This document shows, in pieces, positions 1-10,967 of a DNA stretch of 64,000 nucleotides (positions are counted from its first letter, which is position 1; the number at the start of each line of letters is the position of its first letter). The position numbers and the translations under genes were made by a program. The notes under the pieces are model-generated. The model was given only the letters and a program-made list of their open reading frames with translations. It searched no databases and was not told the DNA's origin. Source of the DNA: Paramyrothecium sp. XJ0827 (lineage: Eukaryota; Ascomycota; Sordariomycetes; Hypocreales; Stachybotryaceae). Location of the stretch: positions 1,736,001 to 1,800,000 of the forward strand of contig JAJFPB010000008.1 of the NCBI GenBank assembly GCA_020881915.1. Reading direction: 5' to 3'.

Positions 1-192
1 GCTGACGCCTTGCATGCAGAGACCAGCCTCCCGGCTTTGCTGCCTATGGGAGGATTGGTTAACACTCCTCGGACTCATTCGACTCAGGTAAACACTGTGA
101 TGGGCAAAACTAAATATATATATGAACATGTGCAACAGTTACTATGAGCAATGTGAATATGATTAAGACCTACGTCAAGGTGATTGACCACG

Positions 193-1383
193 ATGGATGC
201 CCTCACCGGTCAAAGCAGCCTCGCTTGCTTCAGCCCTGAAATCCAACACAACATATTGTCCTATCTGGACCAGCAGTCACTGAAAAAGTGTAGACTCTTG
301 AATCGATATTACGGCAGTATCGCCACTACACACACATTCCGTTGCATCAGACTCGATAGGGCCGACGATTGGTCCAGCACCCGTTTCATGAACGTAGCAA
401 GGTCGGTGAAGCTGCATCGCCTCGTTCGTCACGTAACATGCAATACATCAGCGAAGGCTTCCTCATTGAGCGGCGGGGAGAGACGGCAACAAAAACACCT
501 TGATAACCTGAGTTCCTATGAGCTCTTTATGAGAGCTCTAGCTTATCTCCGACTATTCGTGAGCCTCAACTATCTGCATATTCGCCTCGATGACCAACCA
601 CTGGAGTCGGATGCCGTCAAATACGCAATAGTGGCCACGGCGTTCCACTGTGTAGCGGGCTGCTGGACTACGAAGCGTCAACGTCGGATGGAGAGGCAAG
701 CGGGTTTCGAGTTCGTCACCGAGATCCACACAGAGTGGCCCTGGGTGGACATTCCCATGACGAAGACTGGGCGCGAGGCGTTGTCATCCTGTCTAGGCCG
801 GACAATTCCCCTGAGTACCTATGATTCTACGGACTACTCCATTGCAGGTTACGAGGCTATGCTGGTTGAAGGTTATGACGAAGAAGACGATGGGAGAGAG
901 GAAGAAGATGACGAAGGGGAAGAAGAAGATGATGAAGAATATGACAATGGTGATGGGGAAGATGTTGATGACGATGATAATGAAGAAGATGAAGAGGAGG
1001 AAGATGAAGATGATGAAGAATATGACAATGGTGATGGGGAAGATGTTGATGACGATGATAATGAAGAAGATGAAGAGGAAGAAGAAGAAACGGAGGTGGA
1101 GGAGCAGGAGGAGGAAGAGGCTCACAGAATTGAGCTCCAGAGTCTAACCGTGACAAACATGGGGGACCATCTTGACCCGCGACTAGAAAAGTCCGAGGCG
1201 TACCGTATCGTCATGGCAATGCCTTGTATGAACCACGCCGAGGCCGCTGTGAGCAGGGAAGGGGAGGATGAAGTGCTGGATATCGATACAATTTGTGTTG
1301 ATGGCGAATTATCCAGGAGGCAGCAACAACACTCGCTGCGGCCCACAGCTGAGGATGTGGACATGATGGATTTGAGCTCATGA
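193..1383 (+). CDS. F-box-like protein with duplicated acidic tract
   Basis: The 396-residue product begins with an F-box-like segment (about residues 10-50: PEIQHNILSYL, then a CRLLNRYY stretch). F-box proteins of this kind usually recruit substrates to SCF ubiquitin ligases through Skp1. Residues about 230-310 are almost entirely Glu/Asp, with two copies of a 27-residue unit carrying the core YDNGDGEDVDDDDNEEDEEEE. The ATG at 193 is the first true methionine; the frame is open to a TTG at 184. The tail after the acidic tract (LQSLTVTNMGDHLDPRLEKS) resembles the middle of longer fungal F-box proteins, yet the protein stops soon after, so the C-terminal half may be lost. No intron is evident. 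The F-box call is from pattern recognition only. Confidence 0.6.
   Translation: MDALTGQSSLACFSPEIQHNILSYLDQQSLKKCRLLNRYYGSIATTHTFRCIRLDRADDWSSTRFMNVARSVKLHRLVRHVTCNTSAKASSLSGGERRQQKHLDNLSSYELFMRALAYLRLFVSLNYLHIRLDDQPLESDAVKYAIVATAFHCVAGCWTTKRQRRMERQAGFEFVTEIHTEWPWVDIPMTKTGREALSSCLGRTIPLSTYDSTDYSIAGYEAMLVEGYDEEDDGREEEDDEGEEEDDEEYDNGDGEDVDDDDNEEDEEEEDEDDEEYDNGDGEDVDDDDNEEDEEEEEETEVEEQEEEEAHRIELQSLTVTNMGDHLDPRLEKSEAYRIVMAMPCMNHAEAAVSREGEDEVLDIDTICVDGELSRRQQQHSLRPTAEDVDMMDLSS
925..1086 (+). repeat. 81-bp tandem duplication, two copies, in frame
   Basis: Copy 1 spans 925-1005 and copy 2 spans 1006-1086, near-identical, period 81 bases (27 codons). It lies inside the acidic tract of the F-box-like gene, so a copy change keeps the frame. 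Confidence 0.85.
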
Positions 1384-2493
1384 GCATTCTGATAACATCT
1401 AATCGGTCATGTTTCGCTTCTTCAGAAGAGGAACCACTGCATCTCCATTTCCACGGGGGCAGGCGGTTGTTGAACAGCCTTGACGAACCCTCACTGACTA
1501 GGCCATAAAGAAGGGGTAGAGAAATAAACTCGGAAGCACCTCCCATCTCAGAAGACGTCTCATGCATGTTAGTAGACCCATGCTCGTGGAAATGCACTCC
1601 AATGGATCTACATGCGCCAAGCAAGAGCCGACAGCCGACAAGTGCAATGACGCCTGGTGTTTTGCCATTTGCAGAATAATCTCCGGATAGGTCTTCCGAT
1701 ATGGCACGTTGAGATGAACAGAATGGATTGTTGTTGGCCGAATTTGTGGTGTTTTCTTCACTTGAATGCCCTGGTCAACTCACCGCTGGTGTCTGGTGTC
1801 CATATTCTGTTCCTGTACTTGGCTCATAAATTTAACACTTCTTCGCGCGTTCTTTTACTCGTTGAACGATTGATTGCTTCAACTCTTCATGCACATTGAT
1901 AACGGAGCTCCTGCCTTGCATACCTCCGCAAGACCCCTGTCATTATTTCCACATACTCATTTCTAATCACCCACACGTCCGGTGTAAAGGCAGCCGATAT
2001 CCTACACTACCGCCTTAGCTCGTGAATTGAGACGCAAAATAACCGTGTAAACCGAACACGGATAATCTCAGATATCGATAGTGTGATTCTGCTTCTGTTT
2101 CAAGGGGATAGCAGTTACTAGCCGTGCTTTTCGCCATCCTTCTCCATTTCTGAGGGAGCCACTCGGCCAAGTTATCGGCGAACACCACCGAATCCCGGCG
2201 GGTAGGATCACCACTACTCGTAGCACGTTGCGAACCCCGCATCGCTCCCCCACACTGGGAGGCGGGGATGCCCACCAAGTAGTCTTGAGTAGAGAACTTT
2301 TGAAGCAATTCGGTGGATGGGCGAATTATTCCCGAGTAGCGTCGTGGGAACCGGTCCTTCAAGTCCACCTATCGTGGCTGGCCTCAGACCGCACTACGGT
2401 TCTATATAGCATCGCGCCAGTGACTTTGACCGTCGCAGTAGACCGCAGGTGGCTCTTCAACGAAGCACAGCAACAAAAAGGACAACCGTCAAC
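1384..2493. other. Intergenic, no gene recognised
   Basis: About 1.1 kb between the F-box-like gene and the first oxidoreductase. Open frames here are short and resemble no family I know. The right end should hold the promoter and 5' leader of the oxidoreductase; CAACAAAAAGGACAACCGTC just before its ATG is a typical fungal A/C-rich leader. Confidence 0.5.
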
Positions 2494-3801
2494 ATGGCTG
2501 AACTCACTGTGAACAGGAAGAGGCGGTACGCCCTCATCGGCACCGGCGGCCGGTCTCAGTTCTTCTACACAGCCATCGCCAAGGACTACGGCAAGACGTC
2601 GACGCTGGTCGCCTTCTGCGACACGAACCAGACCCGCCTTGACTACGCCAACTCGAAGCTCAAGAGCCTCTCGCTCGAGCCGGTGCCGACCTACCTCGCC
2701 GCCGACTTTGAGAAGATGATCAAGGAGACGAAGCCGGACGAGGTGCTCGTCACCACCATGGACCGCACGCACCACATCTACATCGTCAAGGCGCTCGAGC
2801 TCGGCTGCAACGTCGTCAGCGAGAAGCCCATGACCGTCGACGTGCCCAAGTGCCTCGAGATCTTCGACGCCGTGGAGCGCACCAAGCGCAAGGTCCGAGT
2901 CACCTTCAACTACCGCTACGCGCCGCACAACACAAAGGTCTTCGAGCTGCTCCGCTCCGGCGCCATCGGCAAGGTGACGAGCGTCCACTTCGAGTGGATG
3001 CTGAACACGTCCCACGGCGCCGACTACTTCCGCCGGTGGCACCGCGACAAGCGCAACAGCGGCGGCCTGCTCGTCCACAAGTCGACGCACCACTTCGACC
3101 TCGTCAACTTCTGGCTGCAGACCCGCCCGCTCACCGTCTACGCCCAGGGCGACCTCAAGTTCTACGGCAAGGAGAACGCCGAGAGCCGCGGCGTCACCAA
3201 GTTCTACCAGCGGGCCCACGGCAGCGAGGCCGCCAAGGAGGACCCCTTCGCCCTGCACATGGACCAGAACCCGCAGCTCAAGGCCATGTACCTGGACGCC
3301 GAGCACGAGGACGGCTACTTCCGCGACCAGAGCGTCTTCGGCGACGGCATCAACATCGAGGACACGATGAACGTGCTGGTGCGGTATCGCAACGGCGCCG
3401 TGCTGACCTACTCGCTGACGGCGTACGCGCCCTGGGAGGGCTTCCGCGTCAGCTTCAACGGCACGGGCGGCCGCCTGGAGATGGAGGTGGTGGAGAACAG
3501 CTACGTCAACTCGGGCGGCGACCAGAGCCTCGAGGGCTCGCTCGAGCGCCGGACCCTGCTGCTGCGGCCGCTGTTCGAGAAGCCGACCGAGATCGATTTG
3601 GGCGAGAGTACGGGCGCCCACGGCGGAGGCGACCAGGTGCTGCTGGAGGATCTGTTCGGCGAGCCCGTCTCGGACGAGTTCATGAGGGCCGCGAGCCACG
3701 TCGACGGCGCGGCGTCGATCCTGACGGGCATTGCGGCCAACCGGTCGATAGCCACGGGCCAGGTAGTGCACGTCGACGACGTGCTGAAGCTGCCGGCGTG
3801 A
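2494..3801 (+). CDS. Gfo/Idh/MocA family NAD(P)-dependent oxidoreductase
   Basis: Single-exon gene for 435 residues. The N-terminus (MAELTVNRKRRYALIGTGGR) carries the Rossmann dinucleotide-binding loop GTGGR. The family signature EKPMTVDV follows at about residue 112, and the central domain contains NYRYAPHNTKVFELL and HKSTHHFDLVNFW, where a conserved His of the substrate pocket is expected. Family members oxidise or reduce sugars, inositols and related polyols in the cytosol; the substrate cannot be read from sequence. The ATG at 2494 (context AACATGG) was chosen over a GTG at 2449 in the same frame. Strong GC bias at third positions creates long antisense shadow frames. Confidence 0.9.
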   Translation: MAELTVNRKRRYALIGTGGRSQFFYTAIAKDYGKTSTLVAFCDTNQTRLDYANSKLKSLSLEPVPTYLAADFEKMIKETKPDEVLVTTMDRTHHIYIVKALELGCNVVSEKPMTVDVPKCLEIFDAVERTKRKVRVTFNYRYAPHNTKVFELLRSGAIGKVTSVHFEWMLNTSHGADYFRRWHRDKRNSGGLLVHKSTHHFDLVNFWLQTRPLTVYAQGDLKFYGKENAESRGVTKFYQRAHGSEAAKEDPFALHMDQNPQLKAMYLDAEHEDGYFRDQSVFGDGINIEDTMNVLVRYRNGAVLTYSLTAYAPWEGFRVSFNGTGGRLEMEVVENSYVNSGGDQSLEGSLERRTLLLRPLFEKPTEIDLGESTGAHGGGDQVLLEDLFGEPVSDEFMRAASHVDGAASILTGIAANRSIATGQVVHVDDVLKLPA

Positions 3802-5728
3802 GCTGCGCGGTGGAAGACGGAGAGGCGGTTGTGAAGCGTGGGCACTTTCTTGTTGTTTTTAGATGGATGGATGTCGCATATCACATAGACAGATAGAATG
3901 AGCAAAATGCATATGGGAATTTCGGCAAAAGAGCATCCAAGATTTTTTCAATTGTGCGAATCCTTTCCATTTTTCAAGAGGTAAATTTTGGTACAGAAGA
4001 ATCTGCATGTTATGTTTGAGCTGTCTCGGCATCGAGTGTGCTTCTTCGGAGCAACACCCAGCCCCAATGTCGGCCTCCGCCTGGCCCACTACCAGGCCTG
4101 ACGCCATATGAAAAACAAAGCAGAATGCTGTGAGAAGGATCGACATGATGCTGCTATCCTTGATGTTACAACCAATCTGGAATCAACCAGATACGGAGTC
4201 AAGAGACTAGTTGTGCGGTCTGTGAAATAGTGGCCAAAACGGCATAGCTTGAATGCAATGAGTTGGCAGCGAGGGAAGCCAATTCGCGGCTTAGAAGCAG
4301 TGATGAAAAGGAGCTCCAGGGGATTTTGCTTTTTCGTTTCTAACTTCGGGTTGTTAGCATGGGCGATACATCAAAGAAATGCCGCCACCATATTACTGGG
4401 TATCCGTACCCTGACCAAGAAGACGAGTGGTGCCGCTGTTATGTACCATCTCATGACCGTGCCTCTCACATCAGATGGACCACATTTATTGACTTCTTGT
4501 ATTTAAATCGGTAGTAATGGGAGGCTTATTTACATTTTTCTTCTAATTTCATCGTTTTCTTCTGTAAAAAAATCCTGGCAATCGACGTATCAGTGAATTG
4601 AAGAGGTAGTGAAATATAATTGCGGCATGATGGGAACACCTCCGACGACAATAGCATCATCTCGCCGCCGTACGGAAATCGCACTTACATAAACCACTTC
4701 CAATTCAAACAATGGTTCCGAATTGATGATCGACATGACGCGACCACATGCGTATTCTATTGGCTGTGTGCAGCCCTACAAGCTGCGGCTGCATCCAAGT
4801 CAACACCACGCCGCATCATGGAGGTGTTGTGCTACGGTCGGGCTCTGTAACGCACCCCTCGGCTTATTCCGCGACTCGCCGCACATTACTCACTGGAACC
4901 TGCGTATGTATCTGGGCAGGAAGAGGGCATTGGAGGACGGTGCCGCCAGCAGCGGAAGAAGGGGTGGAGCTTCCAGAGTGACTGGTCACTTTACAAAGAT
5001 GCGACTCTGTGGCACAGCGACGGGGCGGGAACCTGCATAACAACATTATTATTCTCGCCAAGGGGAATTGAGACTGGAAACAATCGGTCGTAGACTAATA
5101 AGCTCTTCTAGATATTAATTAGACCATCGTGGTCAATTGTAAGAGAATTGCAAAGCTTCACCGAGCTTCCGGAGCTCGGAGCTGGTGTGGACCCCGATGG
5201 TCCGGGTACAGCTCCCGATCCACCCCGGCTTCTCGTCCTGCCTGAGACATCCATCGTACCTCTGTACCAGTGACACAAACCAAGAACTGCACCAACTCTG
5301 CTCAACCAACCGGCCCTGTTTTGCGTCCGCCTCTTTGCCCGGCCCTGGGGTTTTTTACCCTTTTTACCAATCAGCTGCGGCGGACAAAAGGGCCTTCTGA
5401 CGCGTGTATGGGAGCGCAGGCTCCCGCTGCCTTGTCCAGCCACAGACCCCCGCATCAATCTTTCCCCAATGTGGATCGTCGATATGTAATGGATGACGTC
5501 CATCATCAAACAGCGTTCCGATGGGGGCTCGATGCGGGTGCGCGCGAGACCACAAGGTCACCCATGTGGCTGGAATGACGGAGCCGTCTCATCACTTAAA
5601 TAAGCTTCGCCTCCCTCTGTTCTCTGCCGTCTCTCCCTCAATTGCTTGCTTCAGGCTCTCAGAATTAACTATTCTTTGAGACGATATCAGAGCTTGATTC
5701 GAACGAGACAGCAGTAGCAGCAATCGTC
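3802..5728. other. Intergenic; contains one weak small-secreted ORF
   Basis: About 1.9 kb between the oxidoreductase and the opsin. Apart from the weak minus-strand ORF listed separately, nothing is recognised. The last 150 bases hold an AT-rich TTAAATAAG at about 5596 and a pyrimidine-rich stretch (CTCCCTCTGTTCTCTGCC), consistent with the opsin promoter and leader. Confidence 0.5.
3859..4146 (-). CDS. Possible small secreted cysteine-containing protein
   Basis: A 95-residue open frame begins with a plausible signal peptide (MSILLTAFCFVFHMASGLVV, cleavage perhaps after GQAEA). It is followed by a CC pair and three more Cys in the second half. No family is recognised and composition is not clearly coding. 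It is convergent with the oxidoreductase, 57 bases from that gene's stop. It could be chance; expression data would decide. Confidence 0.22.
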   Translation of the reverse strand: MSILLTAFCFVFHMASGLVVGQAEADIGAGCCSEEAHSMPRQLKHNMQILLYQNLPLEKWKGFAQLKKSWMLFCRNSHMHFAHSICLCDMRHPSI

Positions 5729-6758
5729 ATGTTGCCAGAGATTACCGCCACGATGACTGCCACCTCCGTCCACGGCATTAAGCCGATCCCGACCGTTGTC
5801 CGTACGTCGTATTGCAGCTCACGGCAGTACTTGCCCGTCTCAAGCAGACCTCGCTAACATCTCGTTCTCTCAGCCACTCCCGATGTCTACAAGCATGTCC
5901 ACGAGCTTGGCCACCGAACCCTCTGGGTTGTCTTTGTAGCCTTTATCATTTCTTCGGCCATCTTCGCCCTGAGGTCGTGGAACCTGCCTGTGTCTCGCCG
6001 CCTCTACCACTTCGTCACCACCACCATCACCATCATCGCCGCCATCTCCTACTTTGCCATGGCAACCGGCGATGCTGTCTCTTACTCGTGCAACATCGTC
6101 ACGGATCATCACAAGCACAACATCCCGGACACGTTCCACAAGGAGTGCCGCCAGGTCTTCTGGGCTCGATACGTCGACTGGAGCTTGACCACCCCTCTGC
6201 TCATCCTTGACCTGTCGCTTCTTGCCGGCCTCAGCGGTGCCAACACCCTGATGGCAATCGTAGCTGATGTCATCATGGTCCTCACCGGCCTTTTCGCTGC
6301 CTACGGTAAATCCCACACTGCCCAGAAGTGGGGATGGTACACCATCGGCTGCATTGCCTACCTCTTCGTTGTCTGGCACGTTGGTGTCATTGGCGCCCGT
6401 ACCGTCCAGGCCCGTACCGCCAAGGTTGGCAAGCTCTTTGGTTCCCTTTCCGTTTTCACCCTGGTTCTCTGGACCGCCTACCCCATGTAAGTTTCCCAAC
6501 CATATGACGTTCTGGTGCATCCGGCTAACTAGCTTAAGCGTCTGGGGTATCGCCGACGGTGCGCGCAAGGTTTCCGTCGATACCGAGATTGTCATCTACG
6601 CCGTCCTCGACGTCTTGGCCAAGATCGTCTTCGGCGCCTGGCTGCTTATTGCCCACAGGCAGAACCCTGAGACGAATGTTGACATTGGTGGCTGGTGGGC
6701 TCACGGCCTCGGCGCCGATGGACGCATCCGCCTCGCCGACGATGAGGAGGGTGTCTAA
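5729..6758 (+). CDS. Microbial-type rhodopsin (fungal opsin, CarO/LR-like)
   Basis: Exons join 5729-5801, 5874-6486 and 6539-6758, giving 301 residues with seven hydrophobic helices. Helix C holds RYVDWSLTTPLLILD, with Asp126 and Asp137 at the positions of the proton acceptor and donor of bacteriorhodopsin. Helix G holds LDVLAKIVFG, with Lys257 for the retinal Schiff base. These three residues place it with light-driven proton-pumping fungal rhodopsins such as Leptosphaeria LR and Fusarium CarO, and apart from opsin-related proteins that lack the Lys. Introns have donors GTACGT and GTAAGT, with GCTAAC-type branch points before both acceptors. It acts in a membrane and needs retinal; no carotenoid gene lies in this window. 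Confidence 0.95.
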
Positions 6759-8158
6759 GCGACTATGGACTTGCTCTACCGAAGCTTCCGAGCAACTTTC
6801 GAAATAAAAAAATTGCAATGGGGTGATTGTGGAAGGGTAGTAACAGTGGATGAATTACTGGGGATGCGACGAGCATTTGGTGCAGCACATCTCATATTTT
6901 AATCTGGTATAGTCACAACGGCTATGCATGTTCGATATCTGCTCTTGTAAGGATAACGACGATGTATTATGACACTGTCAAGTTTGGAATACGAAATCTA
7001 AATCTTAAATCGGCAAGATCTATGGGAAACAACGTGAAGTGCACACAAATTGGTTGCATGTTGATCCGGCTTCTTCAGGAATCTCGGTTACGGTGGTGTC
7101 AAACAACATGACGGTTGTATGCTGTGCCGACCGCTAATAAACCGCTGTGAGTTTTCCCGGCTGCGGCTTGCCGATGCCTGTGTTCAGCTTGGCCATAATC
7201 AAGAGGCCCATTCAGGCATGTGCCGAAACACAAGAGCCCACTTAGATCCTTGTTCAGACTGCTCATTTCACGTTGCATGCGGTGAGGTACTGCTAGTGGT
7301 CCGCACGCCGCGATGCCAAATGGGCTCAGATTGGTCTTCTTCCATTTCTATGTGGTTGCCGGGCTTGGTTTAATGTGTCTAAGATACGTTGAACAGAGCC
7401 AAGTCTGTGTGAACAGCGTCCGAATAATTACACAGGCCCATAAACACAGGACCATGATTTTGTTGGCGAGTGAGGCGTCAGAGCTTGTTTCTACCAGCAG
7501 TGGATCCGATTGACGTCTTCGATGCAAGCGAGCCGACAGGGGTATCGGACCAAACAAGCCTCGACAAAAATAGAAGCTGGAAATCTGACCAAGAAGGCAT
7601 GTGTCGGAATAGGGGATGGTCGACTAGCCAAGCCGGGGTGGAAGCCCAGTCTAAATTCACACGGAACTGAGCTTCGGGCCTGTCTTCGTCACACTTCTGT
7701 CATTCTGCTCTCACATCCAGCAAATGGGCTCAATAAATATACTGCAGGCCACTTTTGAACATTCATGGGATTGAAAATTTATGGCAGATTTCTACAGGTG
7801 ATTGGAGGCATTGGATCTTGAGGAAGCCAAACCGAAAAGACCGAGCCTGATCTGTGAAGGATTCAAGGCTTTCCTTAGTGCCGGGCACCGAATTGTCCGA
7901 TTGCTCAATGCAACCATGGATTGCCTGGCGATCCTTCTGGTGGTCCTTCCATTCTAGGTTGTATCATGTTTAGAATTACGAGAGGAATACTTCTAAAACG
8001 GGAAGCTCGATTCATCCAGAAGCTGTGCCGCAAGCATTTACATAGTTATATGGCCAAGACTTTCTCGTACCTTTCACGACCACACTAATCTCTATTTCCC
8101 TATCTCGTTTCCTATTTTCTTTCGTTTCGTTTATCTGTGTTTCACGCCTTCGTTCATT
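6759..8158. other. Intergenic, no gene recognised
   Basis: About 1.4 kb between opsin and beta-1,6-glucanase. ORFs are all under 85 codons and resemble nothing known. The last 100 bases are T/C-rich (CTCTATTTCCCTATCTCGTTTCC), a common fungal leader composition. Confidence 0.5.
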
Positions 8159-9530
8159 ATGAGGACTAGTCTTTCCGTGGGAGCCGCAGTTGCGGCTTTC
8201 TCTTCTCTTACTCACGCATGGCTTCCCGCCAGCGGCAAGATCCGCGGCGTCAACGTCGGCTCCTTGTTTGTCTTTGAGCCATGGATGGATCATGAAGAGT
8301 GGTCCAGGCTCGGTTGCGACGGGCAGAAGTCTGAGTTTGACTGCGTGATGAACACGGGCCAGGAGCGCGCCGATGCTGCTTTCCAATCTCACTATGAGAA
8401 CTGGATCAACGAGAATGACCTCAATGAGATGGCTAGCTACGGCCTCAACACAATCCGCATCCCTCTGGGATATTGGCTGAAGGAGGATCTCGTTGATGCT
8501 GCTTCTGAGCATTTCCCCAAGGTAAGCCTTTCAAGCTTTACTTTCTGCACCATACATACTGATGATGAACAGGGTGCTCTTCAGCACTTGACGAAGCTCT
8601 GTGGGCTAGCCAGCGACCGCGGCTTCTACATTATCATTGAGTGAGTTCAGCTATTTGGCCAAGGTCCTCGAGATGCTGACAATAGAAGCTTCCATGGTGC
8701 GCCTGGTGCGCAGCAGCCAAACCAGCCGTTCACAGGCCAGTACGCTCCCACGGTCGGCTTTTACAACGATTACAACTACGGCCGATCAGTTGACTGGCTC
8801 AAGTGGATGACGGATCTGGTCCACACAAAAGAGGAGTTCCGAAATGTTGGTATGATTGAGGTCATCAACGAACCACTCAACTGGCACGAGGCGGTGGACT
8901 CGCTACGCAACAAGTTTTATGTTGACGCGTACAATGTATGAAAGCCTGGTTGAAAGCCTCAATCATACAGCCGAAGCATACTAACATGATAAAATAGGCT
9001 ATCCGTGGTGTGGAGAACGGCCTCGGCGTGGCCCCCAACGATCAAGTCCACATCCAGCTCATGAGCAGCCACTGGGGTTCTGGGAAACCCGACGAGTTCC
9101 TGCCCGGCGCTCACTTCCTCGCGTTCGACGACCACCGCTACCTCAAGTGGGACACGTCCATCCCGGTCAACAAGGATGCCTTCATAAGTGCCTCTTGCCG
9201 CGACGACCGTAACGCCGAGACACCCACCATCATCGGCGAGTGGAGCCTCAGCGTACCGGACAACGTCGAGTGGACCGACGAGTGGAACCCGAACATGAAC
9301 CAGGACTTCTACAGGCGTTGGTTCGCGGCGCAGGTGCAGGCGTATGAGAGGTCGCTGGGCTGGGTGTTCTGGAGCTGGAAGGTGAACCTGGGCGACTACC
9401 GCTGGTCTTACAAGGGTGAGTTTATGCCCGGCATCGATGCTTGATGAGTTGCTAACGTATGATAGATGCCGTTGCCGCCGGTGTCATCTCTGCTGACTTG
9501 AACAGCGTCGCTGGCTCTCAAGTTTGCTAA
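8159..9530 (+). CDS. exgB: Secreted glucan endo-1,6-beta-glucosidase (GH5)
   Basis: Five exons (8159-8521, 8573-8640, 8689-8935, 8998-9415, 9466-9530) encode 386 residues. A signal peptide (about 1-20) precedes WLPASGKIRGVNVGSLFVFE, the typical N-terminus of fungal endo-beta-1,6-glucanases named exgB. GH5 features follow: YGLNTIRIPLGYW, IIIDFHGAPGAQ, the acid/base Glu205 in VINEP, DDHRY, and the nucleophile Glu307 in IIGEWS. The enzyme would cut beta-1,6-glucan in fungal walls, either for its own remodelling or in attack on other fungi. The third exon uses the second AG (8688) because it restores GAC TTC CAT; the fourth intron has a perfect TACTAAC. It is convergent with the next gene, 225 bases apart. 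Confidence 0.92.
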
Positions 9531-9755
9531 TTGGTTGCTGGCAGGATTCGTGGTTGTACGATGCAGCCTTCTTTTCTCCACGTATATACTTTAATAACAC
9601 ACAACACATTTACTGGACAAAACGAACAGTTAATAAATGTACAAAACAAGGCATTCAAGTTCTCGGTATCGCCCGGTCAGGCATATGCTCATGTTAACAC
9701 TAGACTGCTGTTTCCGCAACACATCTCAATTCCGTGACTGACAGACGCAGCAATA

Positions 9756-10967
9756 TTACTGCCTACCTGTTTCCCATTCCGTGAATAATCCTTCCAACTG
9801 CTTATGGCGGCTCAGCGCATCCTCAAATGAAGCCAGGCCATCACTGCGGCCATCTGCGTATGCGTCGTACACAGCCGCCACGCTCCGCGCAATGACTGGC
9901 AATTCTTCTTGCCAGTCTGCCCACTTCCACTCAACCTGCTCAACCTTGTCACTCTCGAAATCATGGACCTCGATGATGACTGGGCCAGAATAGGCAGAGG
10001 CGTGAAGAGCAGTACCGGCCTGCGCTGTAAGACGAATCTCTCCCTTTTCACCATTGATGGACCAGATCAGCGCTGGCTCACCGGGGAAGGGCGCGCCGCG
10101 ACGGAAGTACATGAGAACAGGAGCGTCTTGTTGAGCGATACTTGAGGCGGCAAGTGAGCCGGTCGTGATGGCGAGATCAGGCACTCCCGACTGAACTGTT
10201 TCGATGACCTCCTTTGTATTGCTGTCAAACACCTTGGCGCCTGGCCGTTGAAGATGCAAGCGTCCCTCGAGGCTCGCAAAATCGCCAAGCACATGCTGGA
10301 CCTGATCAAAGGCTGGGGACACTTAGAATCGCAACCAAGACAAGCATCAATGAGCAAATGAGCATGACTTACGGTGACCGTAACCGATTGTGAAGATGTT
10401 GCCTCCGACTGCCGGGTCGAGGAAGTACTTCAGCCCTGAAGGGAGTCGCTCGCGGTCGTTCGTGCCACCGAACCCACGAAACTGACTGCTCAAGATTTTT
10501 CCAATGCGTCCCTGATGCAGCAATTCGCGGAGCTTGGCTACCGGGGGCGAGAGCCTTCCCTGAACGCCTACAATCGTGCGAGAGCCGCTCTTGTTTGCCA
10601 AGTCAGTCAATTCCTGCGCGTGTGCCACGTTGTCGGCAAGCGGCCACTCGACATAGACATTCTTGCCGGCCTTGACACTCGGGAGGATGGTCGGATGGTG
10701 GACATCGACACGAGTGCAGTCGACGACGAGGTCGATGTCGGGGTCGCCGGCAAGCGCCTCTGGATCGCCGTAGGTGCGTGTCTCCGAGGGCAGGCCGTAC
10801 GCCTTGACCGCGCTCTTGGCGGATTCTACGCTGGAGTTGCAGAGGGCTACAATTTCATACTTTGACTTGCCGCGAGCGGAGAGGAGGTATGGGAGGTGGG
10901 CGCTGCTGGCCCAGGCCGTCTTGGCCGAGGACGAGAGTCCGATGAAGGCAACACGGATAGGAGCCAT
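9756..10967 (-). CDS. Gfo/Idh/MocA oxidoreductase, Gal80/galactose dehydrogenase-like
   Basis: Two exons (10967-10373, then 10312-9756) encode 383 residues. MAPIRVAFIGLSSSAKTAWA gives a Rossmann fold with an altered loop (GLSSSA in place of GxGxxG), as seen in the Gal80-like branch. DCTRVDVHHPTILPSVKAGK and VEWPLADN match the family EKP region, with Glu-Trp replacing Glu-Lys. Losing that Lys is typical of regulatory or Gal80-like members, so catalysis is uncertain. Splicing GTAAGT to CAG yields GYGHPFDQVQHVLG across the join. The ATG at 10967 was chosen over in-frame upstream codons because the conserved strand starts there. Confidence 0.87.

Noticed and set aside
793..1125. Hydrophobic Phe/Ile-rich minus-strand frame
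   Set aside because: Antisense of the Glu/Asp (GAA/GAT) repeat, not a real membrane protein.
2359..3771. 470-codon minus-strand frame opposite the first oxidoreductase
   Set aside because: Shadow of GC-biased third codon positions; Val/Ala/Leu/Arg-rich and unlike any protein.
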